A stretch of 40,016 nucleotides of DNA from CAYJBH01 sp964369445 (lineage in GTDB: Bacteria > Bacillota > Clostridia > Oscillospirales > Ruminococcaceae). The DNA is taken from the NCBI GenBank assembly GCA_964369445.1, contig CAYJFU010000013.1, positions 1-40,016 on the forward strand, read 5' to 3'. Both the position numbers and the translations under genes were made by a program. The notes under the pieces were generated by a model, which searched no databases, was not told the origin of the DNA, and saw only the letters and a list, made by a program, of their open reading frames with translations. Below, in pieces: positions 21,601 to 30,957 of this stretch. Each line of letters starts with the position of its first letter. The first letter of the stretch is position 1.

Positions 21601-24409
21601 TTTCATTACGATAAAGGGTGCGCGTGAGCACAACCTTAAAAACGTCGACATAACGCTACCGCGTGATCAATTTATCGTCATGACAGGACTGTCGGGTAGC
21701 GGTAAATCTTCGCTCGCGTTTGATACCATTTACGCCGATGGACAACGCCGCTATGTCGAGAGCCTGTCCTCCTACGCGCGTCAGTTTTTAGGGCAGATGG
21801 AAAAACCCGATGTAGACAGCATCGACGGACTGTCGCCGGCTATATCCATCGACCAAAAAACCACCTCCAAAAACCCACGTTCCACCGTCGGCACCGTGAC
21901 CGAGATATACGACTACCTGCGACTGCTGTTCGCACGTGTCGGTATACCGCACTGCCCCGTCTGCGGCACCGTTATCGCCAAGCAGTCGGTGGACAGGATG
22001 GTGGACTCGGTGCTTAAACTGCCACATGGCACAAAGTTTCAGGTGTTGGCGCCGGTGGTGCGCGGACGCAAAGGCACACATCAAAAGGAACTGGAGGCGG
22101 CACAGCGTTCCGGTTACGTACGCGTGCGCGTCGACGGCAACATCTACGATCTGTCGGAAAAGATAGAGCTTGAAAAAAACAAAAAACACACCATCGAGAT
22201 AGTTATCGACCGCCTTGTAATGCAGGAGGATATACGCTCACGCCTTGCCGGATCTATCGAATCGGCGCTCCACCTGACCGGCTCGACCGTCATTATCAAC
22301 CTGCTCGAGGGGGAGGACTTGACCTTTTCCAACAGCTACGCTTGCCCCGACCACGACATTGCATTGGAAGAGCTGTCACCGCGCATGTTTTCCTTTAACA
22401 ACCCCTACGGCGCGTGTGAAAAATGCACCGGACTCGGCACATTTTTGCGTGTCGACCCCAGTTTGATAATACCGAACAAAAATCTGTCGATAGCACAGGG
22501 TGCAATAAGGGCGAGCGGTTGGGGGTACGGCTCCGGCACCATCGCCGAGATGTACCTTTCCGGCCTTGCAAAGCACTATGGGTTTTCGCTTGAAGTGCCG
22601 GTCAAGAAACTGCCGGAAAAGGTGATGGATTTGATACTGTACGGCACAAAGGGCAAGAGGATAACGGTCACGCGCCAAACCGAGTACGCAAAGGGCGAAT
22701 ATCTGACCGCTTTTGAGGGCATTGTGCCGAATCTCGAGCGCCGTTTCAAAGAGACGGGAAGTGAGTGGATGCGTGACGAGATCTCCGCCATGATGACAAG
22801 CGTGCCCTGCCCCGATTGCAAAGGGGAGCGACTGCGCCCGATAAGCCTTGCCGTCACGGTGGGGGATATAAACATCAGTGCACTGACAAGCATGTCGGTC
22901 GTCAAGGCAAGGGAGTTTTTTGACAATCTACAACTGACCGACCGCGAGCTTATGATAGCCGAGCGCATACTGAAAGAGATAAACGAACGACTTGGGTTTT
23001 TGGAGAGCGTCGGTTTGCAGTACCTGTCGCTTTCGCGCAGTTCCGCGACGCTGTCCGGCGGCGAAAGTCAGCGCATAAGGCTGGCAACGCAGATAGGCTC
23101 CTCACTGATGGGTGTGCTGTACATTCTGGACGAGCCGAGTATCGGACTGCACCAGCGCGACAACGATAAACTTATTGCAACGCTCAAACGTCTGCGCGAT
23201 ATAGGTAACACACTAATCGTCGTCGAGCATGACGAGGACACAATACGCAACGCTGACTATGTCGTTGACATCGGACCCGGCGCAGGTGAGCACGGCGGTG
23301 AGATTGTCGCGTGCGGTACTCTGGAAGATATAATAAACACGCCACGCTCGATAACCGGCAAGTACCTCAGCGGCAAGCTTGCCATCGAGATACCGAAAAA
23401 GCGCCGCAAGGGCAACGGTAAAAAGCTCAAGGTCAAAGGCGCGACACAAAACAACCTGAAAAACGTCAATGTCACGATACCGCTTGGCGTGTTGACCTGC
23501 GTAACCGGCATAAGCGGCAGTGGCAAATCCTCACTTGTAAATGACATTATATATAAGCACCTCGCGACGGAGTTGAATGGTGCCAGAATGCGCCCCGGCG
23601 CCCACGAGGACATAACGGGACTTGAACATCTCGACAAGGTCATTGGTATCGACCAGTCACCTATTGGGCGCACCCCACGCTCCAATCCCGCAACATACAC
23701 AAGTGTATTTACCGACATACGCGACTTGTTTGCATCTGTGCCGGAGGCAAAGATGCGCGGCTACACAACGGGTAGATTTTCCTTTAATGTAAAGGGCGGT
23801 CGCTGTGAGGCATGTGAGGGTGACGGCATACTGCGCATAGAGATGCACTTTTTGCCGGACATTTTCGTGCCGTGTGAGGTGTGTGGCGGTGCTCGCTACA
23901 ACCGAGAAACGCTCGAAGTGCAGTACAAGGGCAAAACCATCGCCGATGTGCTCGGCATGACCGTCGAAGAGGCGTGCGAGTTTTTTGAGCACATACCGCG
24001 CATCAATCGCAAGTTGACAACACTGCTGAACGTAGGTCTTGGATATATAAGACTGGGGCAGTCGGCAACGACACTGTCCGGCGGCGAGGCACAGCGCGTG
24101 AAACTGGCACTGGAACTCGGCAAGCGCAGTACCGGCAAGACAATTTATATACTGGACGAGCCGACAACCGGTCTGCATGTCGCCGATGTTCACAAGCTGA
24201 TTGAAGTGCTGTCACAGCTTGTGGAAACAGGAAACACGGTGCTTGTTATTGAACATAACCTTGACATTATCAAGACAGCAGATTATATTATAGATATAGG
24301 GCCCGAGGGCGGCGATGCCGGCGGCGAGATTGTCGCGTGCGGCACACCGGAACAGGTGGCTAAAAATGAGAGGTCTTTTACAGGACATTACCTGAAAAAG
24401 CATCTTTGA
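21590..24409 (+). CDS. uvrA: Excinuclease ABC subunit UvrA
   Basis: The damage-sensing ABC ATPase that loads UvrB. The 939-residue protein has two ABC modules: Walker A GLSGSGKSS (from residue 33) with signature LSGGESQRIRLA and ILDEPSIGLHQRDN, and GISGSGKSSLVND with LSGGEAQRVKLA and ILDEPTTGLHVADV. The C-terminal zinc module is canonical (CEACEGDG and CEVCGGAR). The first zinc site reads C252-P-D-H255 and C276-x2-C279, a His where E. coli has Cys; related clostridial proteins, as I recall, share this. The TTG at 21590 follows AAGGGG inside the uvrB end. Confidence 0.97.
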   Translation: MKNDFITIKGAREHNLKNVDITLPRDQFIVMTGLSGSGKSSLAFDTIYADGQRRYVESLSSYARQFLGQMEKPDVDSIDGLSPAISIDQKTTSKNPRSTVGTVTEIYDYLRLLFARVGIPHCPVCGTVIAKQSVDRMVDSVLKLPHGTKFQVLAPVVRGRKGTHQKELEAAQRSGYVRVRVDGNIYDLSEKIELEKNKKHTIEIVIDRLVMQEDIRSRLAGSIESALHLTGSTVIINLLEGEDLTFSNSYACPDHDIALEELSPRMFSFNNPYGACEKCTGLGTFLRVDPSLIIPNKNLSIAQGAIRASGWGYGSGTIAEMYLSGLAKHYGFSLEVPVKKLPEKVMDLILYGTKGKRITVTRQTEYAKGEYLTAFEGIVPNLERRFKETGSEWMRDEISAMMTSVPCPDCKGERLRPISLAVTVGDINISALTSMSVVKAREFFDNLQLTDRELMIAERILKEINERLGFLESVGLQYLSLSRSSATLSGGESQRIRLATQIGSSLMGVLYILDEPSIGLHQRDNDKLIATLKRLRDIGNTLIVVEHDEDTIRNADYVVDIGPGAGEHGGEIVACGTLEDIINTPRSITGKYLSGKLAIEIPKKRRKGNGKKLKVKGATQNNLKNVNVTIPLGVLTCVTGISGSGKSSLVNDIIYKHLATELNGARMRPGAHEDITGLEHLDKVIGIDQSPIGRTPRSNPATYTSVFTDIRDLFASVPEAKMRGYTTGRFSFNVKGGRCEACEGDGILRIEMHFLPDIFVPCEVCGGARYNRETLEVQYKGKTIADVLGMTVEEACEFFEHIPRINRKLTTLLNVGLGYIRLGQSATTLSGGEAQRVKLALELGKRSTGKTIYILDEPTTGLHVADVHKLIEVLSQLVETGNTVLVIEHNLDIIKTADYIIDIGPEGGDAGGEIVACGTPEQVAKNERSFTGHYLKKHL

Positions 24410-24436
24410 CCACGCGGATACAGCTAAGTGAAATTG

Positions 24437-24471
24437 GTTTGCTATCCTTGCCGCCAGCTAGGTTAGCAAAC
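24437..24471. repeat. Hairpin between uvrA and miaB without a T tract
   Basis: GTTTGCTA (24437-24444) pairs with TAGCAAAC (24464-24471), then after one T-T mismatch CCT pairs with AGG around a GC-rich loop. The following bases are GGGAATTATCC rather than a U run, so it could be a weak terminator, an mRNA stabiliser or a processing site. Confidence 0.5.
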
Positions 24472-24526
24472 GGGAATTATCCTATAGGGTAACCTTGATT
24501 TTTAGTCTGTAGAGAGGAGTGATAAA

Positions 24527-25918
24527 ATGAATATTGACCTTTTGGCGCAGGCCGCCGATATGCACGACACGTTTTCGGAGTTTTTCGGCAAGCAGAATTA
24601 TAGCTTTTATATCGAGACGTTCGGATGTCAGCAAAACGTCAGTGACAGTGAGTATATTTCCGGTGCTTTGGAGGCGGTCGGTTTTACAAACGTTGGCTAC
24701 AAGACAAAGGCGGATGTTGTGATACTCAACAGCTGTGCTGTGCGCGAGACGGCGGAGACACGTTTTTACGGCAAACTTGGTGAGCTTAAACCGTTAAAAA
24801 TTACCGATAAAAACAAAATTATCATCCTGTGCGGGTGTATGTTTGCTGAACAGCGCAACGTGGCGCTGGTCAAAGAGACGTACAGATATGTCGATATAGT
24901 TGCGGACTCCACCTTTCCCGAGCGCGTCATCGACACCCTTTATGAGTTTTGCACCGAAAACCGCGCGCGCATCTATCCTGAGAGCGATGAGGTCGAAAAG
25001 GAGATAGTCGAGGGACTGCCTGTCAGCAGGGCAAGCAGTTACGAGGTGTCGGTGCCTATCATGTACGGGTGTGACAACCACTGTACATATTGCATCGTGC
25101 CCTATGTGCGCGGTAGTGAAGTCAGCCGCAAGTCGCAGGACATTGTTGCCGACGTAACTGCACTGGTGGAGCAGGGCGCAAAGCAGGTGATGTTACTCGG
25201 ACAAAACGTCAACAGCTATGGCAAGAGCCTTGACAGCGGCGAGGATTTTTTATCGCTGTTAAAGGCGGTGTGCGACATACCGGGTGAGTTTAGGGTGGAC
25301 TTTTTGTCCTCACATCCGCGATTTTTTAGCATTGAGCTACTGGACTTTATCGGGCAAAACCCGAAAATGTCAAAGTTTATACATCTGCCGTTGCAGTCTG
25401 GCTGTGACCGTATTCTAAAAGCGATGGGCAGGGGTTACACGGTCGAGGACTACCGCGCACTTGTGAACCATGCACGAAAACACTACCCCGACATAAACTT
25501 TTCAAGCGATATCATCGTCGGCTTTCCCGGCGAAACGCGTGAGGATTTTGAGCAGACACTGGAATTTGTGCGCGAGGTCGGCTTTACACAGCTGTTTACC
25601 TTTTTGTACTCCAAAAGACCCGGCACACCGGCAGCGGACTACCCCGACAACGAGCCGCGCGCAAAAAAGACTGACCGATTAAATCTGCTTATTTCGGTGC
25701 AAAAGATGCTCAGTGAGACGGTGCTAGCAAAGCTTGTCGGCAGTGACTTAAAGGTGCTGATAACAGGTGCTAAAGGGGAGGAGTACAGCGGCAAAGTTGG
25801 CAGTCTTTTAAACGTAAATTTTGTGAGCAGACACAAAAAGTTGCATGTCGGACAGATGTGTGACGTGACGATATCCGCAAGCAGTGCAACGGCACTGAAA
25901 GGAACATATAAGGAGTAA
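24527..25918 (+). CDS. miaB: tRNA-2-methylthio-N6-dimethylallyladenosine synthase MiaB
   Basis: A radical-SAM methylthiotransferase that converts i6A37 in tRNA to ms2i6A37. The 463 residues contain an N-terminal UPF0004 domain (IETFGCQQNVSDSEYISG, then the cluster cysteines in LNSCAVRE and CGCMFAEQ), the radical SAM cluster C182-x3-C186-x2-C189 in MYGCDNHCTYCIVPYVRG, and a C-terminal TRAM-type region. Its substrate is made by MiaA, encoded further downstream in this same block. The ATG at 24527 follows GAGGAG. Pairing with the next gene mirrors the B. subtilis ymcB-ymcA order. Confidence 0.95.
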   Translation: MNIDLLAQAADMHDTFSEFFGKQNYSFYIETFGCQQNVSDSEYISGALEAVGFTNVGYKTKADVVILNSCAVRETAETRFYGKLGELKPLKITDKNKIIILCGCMFAEQRNVALVKETYRYVDIVADSTFPERVIDTLYEFCTENRARIYPESDEVEKEIVEGLPVSRASSYEVSVPIMYGCDNHCTYCIVPYVRGSEVSRKSQDIVADVTALVEQGAKQVMLLGQNVNSYGKSLDSGEDFLSLLKAVCDIPGEFRVDFLSSHPRFFSIELLDFIGQNPKMSKFIHLPLQSGCDRILKAMGRGYTVEDYRALVNHARKHYPDINFSSDIIVGFPGETREDFEQTLEFVREVGFTQLFTFLYSKRPGTPAADYPDNEPRAKKTDRLNLLISVQKMLSETVLAKLVGSDLKVLITGAKGEEYSGKVGSLLNVNFVSRHKKLHVGQMCDVTISASSATALKGTYKE

Positions 25919-25922
25919 AACA

Positions 25923-26330
25923 ATGGAAACAATCAACGCATTTATCGAGGCGGCAAAAACACTGCAAAAGGACCCCATCTATATTGAACTGGAGCAAGCT
26001 CGCACGGAAAACGACAAAAACGAACAGCTCAAAAAGCTTATAGAGGAGTTTGACACAGCAAGAAGCGAGTTTGGCAAGCTTATGTCAAGTGGCGCGGAGC
26101 CTGACAAGGCACGCGTAGACGCAATGAATATGCAGGTGCGCGGACTTTATCAGGAGATTATGTCAAGCGAGGGCATGACACGCTACAACGAGGCAAAAGA
26201 GAAGATGGACTATGTTATCAGCCACGTGCAGGCGATAATAAATGCCGCAATGATGGGTGAAGATCCGGCGACGGCACAACCGGAAGAAAGTTCTTGCGGT
26301 GGCAGTTGTAGCACTTGCAGTGGATGCTAA
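25923..26330 (+). CDS. YlbF/YmcA (RicA-like) family protein with a cysteine-rich tail
   Basis: A 135-residue helical protein of the Com_YlbF family (FIEAAKTLQKDPIYIELEQA, then a long helix and EIMSSEGMTRYNEAKEKMD). In B. subtilis RicA/YmcA and RicF/YlbF join RicT in an iron-sulfur complex that promotes RNase Y-dependent mRNA processing and affects competence, biofilm and sporulation. Here the C-terminus ends SCGGSCSTCSGC with Cys 125, 129, 132 and 135, suited to bind a cluster. It begins four bases after miaB, just as ymcA follows ymcB in B. subtilis, which favours RicA over RicF. Confidence 0.85.
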   Translation: METINAFIEAAKTLQKDPIYIELEQARTENDKNEQLKKLIEEFDTARSEFGKLMSSGAEPDKARVDAMNMQVRGLYQEIMSSEGMTRYNEAKEKMDYVISHVQAIINAAMMGEDPATAQPEESSCGGSCSTCSGC

Positions 26331-26355
26331 ACGGTTAAGTTAAGAAAAATTTGGT

Positions 26356-26400
26356 TCCTGCTTGCAAATCTCGCTTGAAGAAGGGGAAAAGCAAGCAGGA
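26356..26400. repeat. Inverted repeat between ylbF and mutS
   Basis: TCCTGCTTGC (26356-26365) is a perfect reverse complement of GCAAGCAGGA (26391-26400) across a 25-base purine-rich spacer. A run of Gs follows instead of Ts, so it is not a standard terminator; mutS probably still depends partly on read-through from miaB-ylbF. Confidence 0.55.
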
Positions 26401-26429
26401 GGGGGTGTTAAAATAACAGAGGTATAAAC

Positions 26430-29054
26430 ATGGCTCTTTCACCAATGATGCAACAGTATGAGCGCATCAAAGCACAACATCAGGACAAGATACTTTTTTT
26501 CCGTCTCGGTGACTTTTACGAGATGTTTTTTGATGATGCGCTGACCGCCTCGCGTGAGCTTGAGCTTACACTCACGGGGCGCGACTGCGGTCTTGCCGAG
26601 CGCGCCCCCATGTGCGGTGTGCCGTACCACAGCGCCGAGGGTTACATTGCAAAGTTGATAGAAAAAGGCTACAAAGTCGCCATATGCGAGCAGATAACCG
26701 ACCCCAAAGCCAAAGGCATTGTCGAGCGCGATGTCGTGCGCATTGTGACGCGCGGCACAGCACTTGAAAGCTCTTTGCTTCAAGAGGAGCGCAACAACTT
26801 TTTGTGCAGTTTGTACATGGCTGAGGATACGGTGGGGCTTGCCTTTGCCGACATTTCCTGCGGCATGGTCTACGTCTGCGAGATAACACAGGAAAACCCC
26901 GTGCAGACGGTTTGCGCCGAGATTGCACGCTTTAGTCCGACGGAGGTTATCGGGGATTCCTGCGTGCTGTCGTTTGTGGATTTGAGCGAGTTTTTAAAGC
27001 AAAACATCCCCTGTAGCTTTGAGCTGATGGACAGTGATGTCTATGAGATGCAAAAGGCACAAAAGCTTTTAAAGGAGCAGTTCGGCGACAAGTCAAAGGT
27101 GCTGTCGACCTACAAAAGCGGTGTGCTCGCGGTCGGCGCACTTTTAAATTACGTCAACGAGACACAAAAGCGGAATGTCTCAAACCTTGTTAACATCGAG
27201 CCTTACGACATAGGTTCTTACATGCGACTGTCACCGCTGACACGCTCGCACCTTGAGATAACACGAACGATGAGAACCGGCGACAAGCGCGGTAGCCTTT
27301 TGGGGTGTATCGACAAAAGCAAGACTGCTATGGGTCACCGCAAACTGCGTATGTGGTTTGAACAGCCGTTGCAGAGCGAAAGCCTTATCAACCGTCGCCT
27401 TGATGCCGTCGAGGAGCTTAAAACCAACACCATGCTACTGACCGACATAGTGGAACTGCTTGCCGGCATATCCGACATGGAACGTACATTGACGCGCATT
27501 GTTTACAAGAGCGCCATGCCGCGCGAGGTGTACGCCTTTGCTAACACGCTGTCGCTACTGCCAAAGCTGAAAAGTTACGTCGGCGCGTTTTCCTCACCGG
27601 AGCTGTCGACTGCCGCTGACCTCATGTCGGACGTGCAGTTTGTGGCGGAGCTTATCTATGAGGTGCTGGAAGAAAAACTGCCGGCGACCCTCAAAGACGG
27701 CGGTGTAATACGTGAGGGATATAACGCCGAGGCGGACGAACTTCGCTCGCTGTCAAACGGTGCACGTGAGCGCATGGAACAGCTGGAGTTGCACTACAAA
27801 GAGGAATACGGCATTAAAAACCTGCGCATAAGCTACAATCGAGTGTTCGGTTACTACATAGAGGTGACAAAAACCTCACTGCAAAACGTGCCTGACAGCT
27901 TTATTAGACGGCAGACGCTTGCTTCATGTGAACGCTACGTCACCGAGGAGTTAAAGGAACTGGAAAGCCGCATTATGGGCGCGCAGGAACAGCTTTTGCG
28001 CCTTGAAACGGAGATGTACACCGCACTTTTGGAGGATATTGCACAGCAGAGTGCGCGCCTTTTGGGTTGCGCAAATGCGATTGCGACCGTCGATGTGCTG
28101 TGCTGTTTTGCCGTCGTTGCTGATGCGCAAAACTACTGCCGCCCCACCGTCGATAACAGCTCGGTTTTGCTGATAAACGGTGGCAGACACCCTGTCGTGG
28201 AACAGCATATAGGCAACATGCAGTTCGTGCCAAACGACACAAAAGCCGACTGCGGACAAAACAGAATACTGCTTATAACCGGCCCCAACATGGCAGGTAA
28301 AAGTACATATATGCGCCAAAACGCACTTATTGTACTGCTTGCGCATGTAGGGTGTTTTGTGCCTGCAATGGCGGCGCATATAGGCATATGTGACAGCATA
28401 TTTACACGTGTGGGTGCCTCGGATGACCTTGCGTCGGGACAGTCGACATTTATGGTCGAGATGAACGAGATGGCACAGATACTACAGGGCGCAACCTCGC
28501 GTAGTCTTTTGATACTGGACGAGATAGGGCGTGGCACCTCGACCTTTGACGGTCTTGCCATAGCGCGCGCCATAGTGGAGTATCTCGCCGGCAACGAGTA
28601 CGGTGTTAAACCCAAAACGATGTTTGCGACACACTACCATGAACTATGCTCACTGGAACATGTGTTTTATGGCATAAGAAACTACAGCATCACCGCAAAA
28701 AAACGCGGCGATCAGCTTATATTTTTACGCAAAATTGTCGCAAAGGCGGCGGACGACAGCTACGGCATAGATGTCGCAAAGCTTGCCGGCATACCACAGC
28801 CGATTATTTCGCGTGCGCAGGAGGTTTTAAAGGAACTGGAAATGCACTCCGAGGCGCTGTCGGGGGCGGCCCTACAACTGACGATGGCATCGCAACCGGT
28901 AAAAGAGGACGGCAACAGTGCCCTGCAACAGATTGTGAAAAACCTAAAAAATTGCGACCCACAGACGTTATCACCGTTGGAGGCATGGCAACTTATAGCC
29001 AATCTCAAAAATCTTGCGCAAAATGAGGAGGTAAACGTTGGCGATAATACGTGA
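26430..29054 (+). CDS. mutS: DNA mismatch repair protein MutS
   Basis: MutS recognises mismatches and recruits MutL. The 874-residue protein starts with MALSPMMQQYERIKAQHQD followed by FRLGDFYEMFFDDA, the mismatch-binding domain with its Phe-x-Glu (F-Y-E) motif, and has the connector, core and clamp regions in order. The ABC ATPase core has GPNMAGKST (from residue 618), ASDDLASGQSTFMVEM, LLILDEIGRGTSTFDGLA and the THYHEL switch. It is full length with a C-terminal tail. AGAGG precedes the ATG. The end overlaps mutL by 17 bases. Confidence 0.97.
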   Translation: MALSPMMQQYERIKAQHQDKILFFRLGDFYEMFFDDALTASRELELTLTGRDCGLAERAPMCGVPYHSAEGYIAKLIEKGYKVAICEQITDPKAKGIVERDVVRIVTRGTALESSLLQEERNNFLCSLYMAEDTVGLAFADISCGMVYVCEITQENPVQTVCAEIARFSPTEVIGDSCVLSFVDLSEFLKQNIPCSFELMDSDVYEMQKAQKLLKEQFGDKSKVLSTYKSGVLAVGALLNYVNETQKRNVSNLVNIEPYDIGSYMRLSPLTRSHLEITRTMRTGDKRGSLLGCIDKSKTAMGHRKLRMWFEQPLQSESLINRRLDAVEELKTNTMLLTDIVELLAGISDMERTLTRIVYKSAMPREVYAFANTLSLLPKLKSYVGAFSSPELSTAADLMSDVQFVAELIYEVLEEKLPATLKDGGVIREGYNAEADELRSLSNGARERMEQLELHYKEEYGIKNLRISYNRVFGYYIEVTKTSLQNVPDSFIRRQTLASCERYVTEELKELESRIMGAQEQLLRLETEMYTALLEDIAQQSARLLGCANAIATVDVLCCFAVVADAQNYCRPTVDNSSVLLINGGRHPVVEQHIGNMQFVPNDTKADCGQNRILLITGPNMAGKSTYMRQNALIVLLAHVGCFVPAMAAHIGICDSIFTRVGASDDLASGQSTFMVEMNEMAQILQGATSRSLLILDEIGRGTSTFDGLAIARAIVEYLAGNEYGVKPKTMFATHYHELCSLEHVFYGIRNYSITAKKRGDQLIFLRKIVAKAADDSYGIDVAKLAGIPQPIISRAQEVLKELEMHSEALSGAALQLTMASQPVKEDGNSALQQIVKNLKNCDPQTLSPLEAWQLIANLKNLAQNEEVNVGDNT

Positions 29055-30957
29055 ACTGCCACAGGTACTGCGCGACCAGATAGCGGCAGGTGAGGTGGTG
29101 GAGCGCCCTGCCTCGGTTGTAAAGGAGCTTGTGGAAAACAGCATTGATGCTGGCGCAAAAAACATAGTTGTGAGCATCAAGTGCGGCGGACGCGAAGAGA
29201 TTTGCGTGTCGGACGACGGCCACGGCATACAGCCGGAGTACATAAAAACAGCATTTTTGCCCCACGCCACAAGCAAGATAACACAGCTTTGTGACCTGTC
29301 AAACATACTTACAAACGGCTTTAGGGGGGAGGCGCTCGCCTCCGTTGCGTCGGTGTCAAAGCTGAGCATCGTGACCAAGGTCGAGGAGGGCGAATTTGCG
29401 CTGAGCTACAGCATCGACGGCGGTATCGGTGGCGAGGTGGTTCCGGCGGCAAGGGACACCGGCACGACGATAACGGTGCAAAACCTATTTTACAACACAC
29501 CTGCGCGCCTTAAGTTTCTTAAAAAGGACGCATCGGAGGGGGCGGCGGTCGTTGATGCTGTCACAAAACTTGCCCTTTCTCACTGCGACATAAACTTCAA
29601 ACTCATTAAGGACGGGCAGGCGGTGCTTAACTGCAATTCCGGCGGTGACCTGCTCTTTGCCATACGTGTCGTCTGCGCAAAGGACATGCACAGTACCATG
29701 TCGGCGGTGGACTATGAGGAGGACGGCTACAAGGTACACGGCTATGTCACACGCTCACAGGGTGCGCGCAATTCGCGTGCCATGCAGTACTTTTTTGTCA
29801 ATGGCAGATATGTAAAGGACAAGACCTTTACAGCGGCAATTGATGCCGCAACAAAGGATTTTTTCCACCACGGTAAGTTTGCCGGTGCGGTGCTGTTTTT
29901 GACACTTTCTCCCGAGCTTGTCGATGTCAATGTACATCCAGCCAAGACGCAGGTACGCTTTTCAAATGAAAAACAAGTCTTTTCCGCTGTGTACCGCGCC
30001 GTAAAAACCGCACTCACCCCATCGCTTTTTGAGCAAAGGCCGTTTGTGTTTGAGCAGGAAAAGGGCGGAGATGACGCAAACAGTTTGACACAACTGCACT
30101 CCGAAACCGCACCAAACAGCGCACAGGTGACACACGACACGGCTCTACATGCCGTCGCCTTGTCGCGAGGTACACACGGTACAGCGCCCAAGGGCACCTT
30201 GCCACAGGCAGGTCAACCGACTGTGTTTCAACAGGCGGAAACACCGATATCACAGGTGCGCACCGGTTATTTTGACAGCCGTAGCATAGATATAGCCTTT
30301 GACATCGATGACACCCCCACGCACACAGCGGTAGCGGAGAGCATCACCCCTCAAACCGAGCAACAACCGCTTGACCCGTCACAGCAGGGGTGTGAGGTGC
30401 GGCTTGTAGGAGAGCTGTTTACAACCTACATCGTCGCGCAGTACGGTGACAGCATGTTGCTTATCGACAAGCACGCGGCGGCAGAGCGCATAATATACGA
30501 GCGGCTGATGTCGACACGCATCGGCGACATACCGGCGCAGATGCTTTTAAGTCCGCTGACGGTGGATGTGGATAACGATGTCAAGCAGGAGCTTTTGGAT
30601 CAGTCGGAGTTTTTACATTCGCTAGGTATAGAACTTGAAGATTTCGGCAGCAACACGGTGAGGGTGTACTCACTACCGGCGGACATCGACGGCTATGATG
30701 CAGGCAGGTTGCTGACAGAGTTGGCACAGGGTTTTGCGCGCGGTGACAGGTCGGTGGACAGTAGAACGCAGTGGGTTTACCACTCGGTGGCATGTCGTGC
30801 GGCGGTCAAGGCAGGGGACAAGCAAAACAGCGAAGAGCTATTGCACCTTGCAAAGGAGATAATGTCCGGCAGGTTACCCAAATGCTGTCCGCACGGTCGA
30901 CCGGCTGTGCTGTCATTTACAAAAAAGGAGCTGGAAAAACAGTTTGGCAGAGCATAA
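29038..30957 (+). CDS. mutL: DNA mismatch repair protein MutL (endonuclease type)
   Basis: The 639-residue protein has an N-terminal GHKL ATPase: IAAGEVVERPASVVKELVEN, SIDAGAK, DDGHGI, the FRGEAL lid and GTTITVQNLFYNTPARLKFL. After a variable linker (about residues 340-455) the C-terminal domain carries the nickase motif D477-K-H479-A-A-A-E-R-x3-Y-E, plus ACRAAVKAG, C617-P-H-G-R-P and a terminal FGRA. Thus it is the nicking form found in bacteria without MutH; the usual DQHA is DKHA here. The TTG at 29038 lies in the mutS end after GAGGAGG. Confidence 0.96.
   Translation: MAIIRELPQVLRDQIAAGEVVERPASVVKELVENSIDAGAKNIVVSIKCGGREEICVSDDGHGIQPEYIKTAFLPHATSKITQLCDLSNILTNGFRGEALASVASVSKLSIVTKVEEGEFALSYSIDGGIGGEVVPAARDTGTTITVQNLFYNTPARLKFLKKDASEGAAVVDAVTKLALSHCDINFKLIKDGQAVLNCNSGGDLLFAIRVVCAKDMHSTMSAVDYEEDGYKVHGYVTRSQGARNSRAMQYFFVNGRYVKDKTFTAAIDAATKDFFHHGKFAGAVLFLTLSPELVDVNVHPAKTQVRFSNEKQVFSAVYRAVKTALTPSLFEQRPFVFEQEKGGDDANSLTQLHSETAPNSAQVTHDTALHAVALSRGTHGTAPKGTLPQAGQPTVFQQAETPISQVRTGYFDSRSIDIAFDIDDTPTHTAVAESITPQTEQQPLDPSQQGCEVRLVGELFTTYIVAQYGDSMLLIDKHAAAERIIYERLMSTRIGDIPAQMLLSPLTVDVDNDVKQELLDQSEFLHSLGIELEDFGSNTVRVYSLPADIDGYDAGRLLTELAQGFARGDRSVDSRTQWVYHSVACRAAVKAGDKQNSEELLHLAKEIMSGRLPKCCPHGRPAVLSFTKKELEKQFGRA

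Noticed and set aside
23657..24193. 178-codon minus-strand open frame inside uvrA
   Set aside because: Complement of conserved UvrA motifs; not independent coding sequence.
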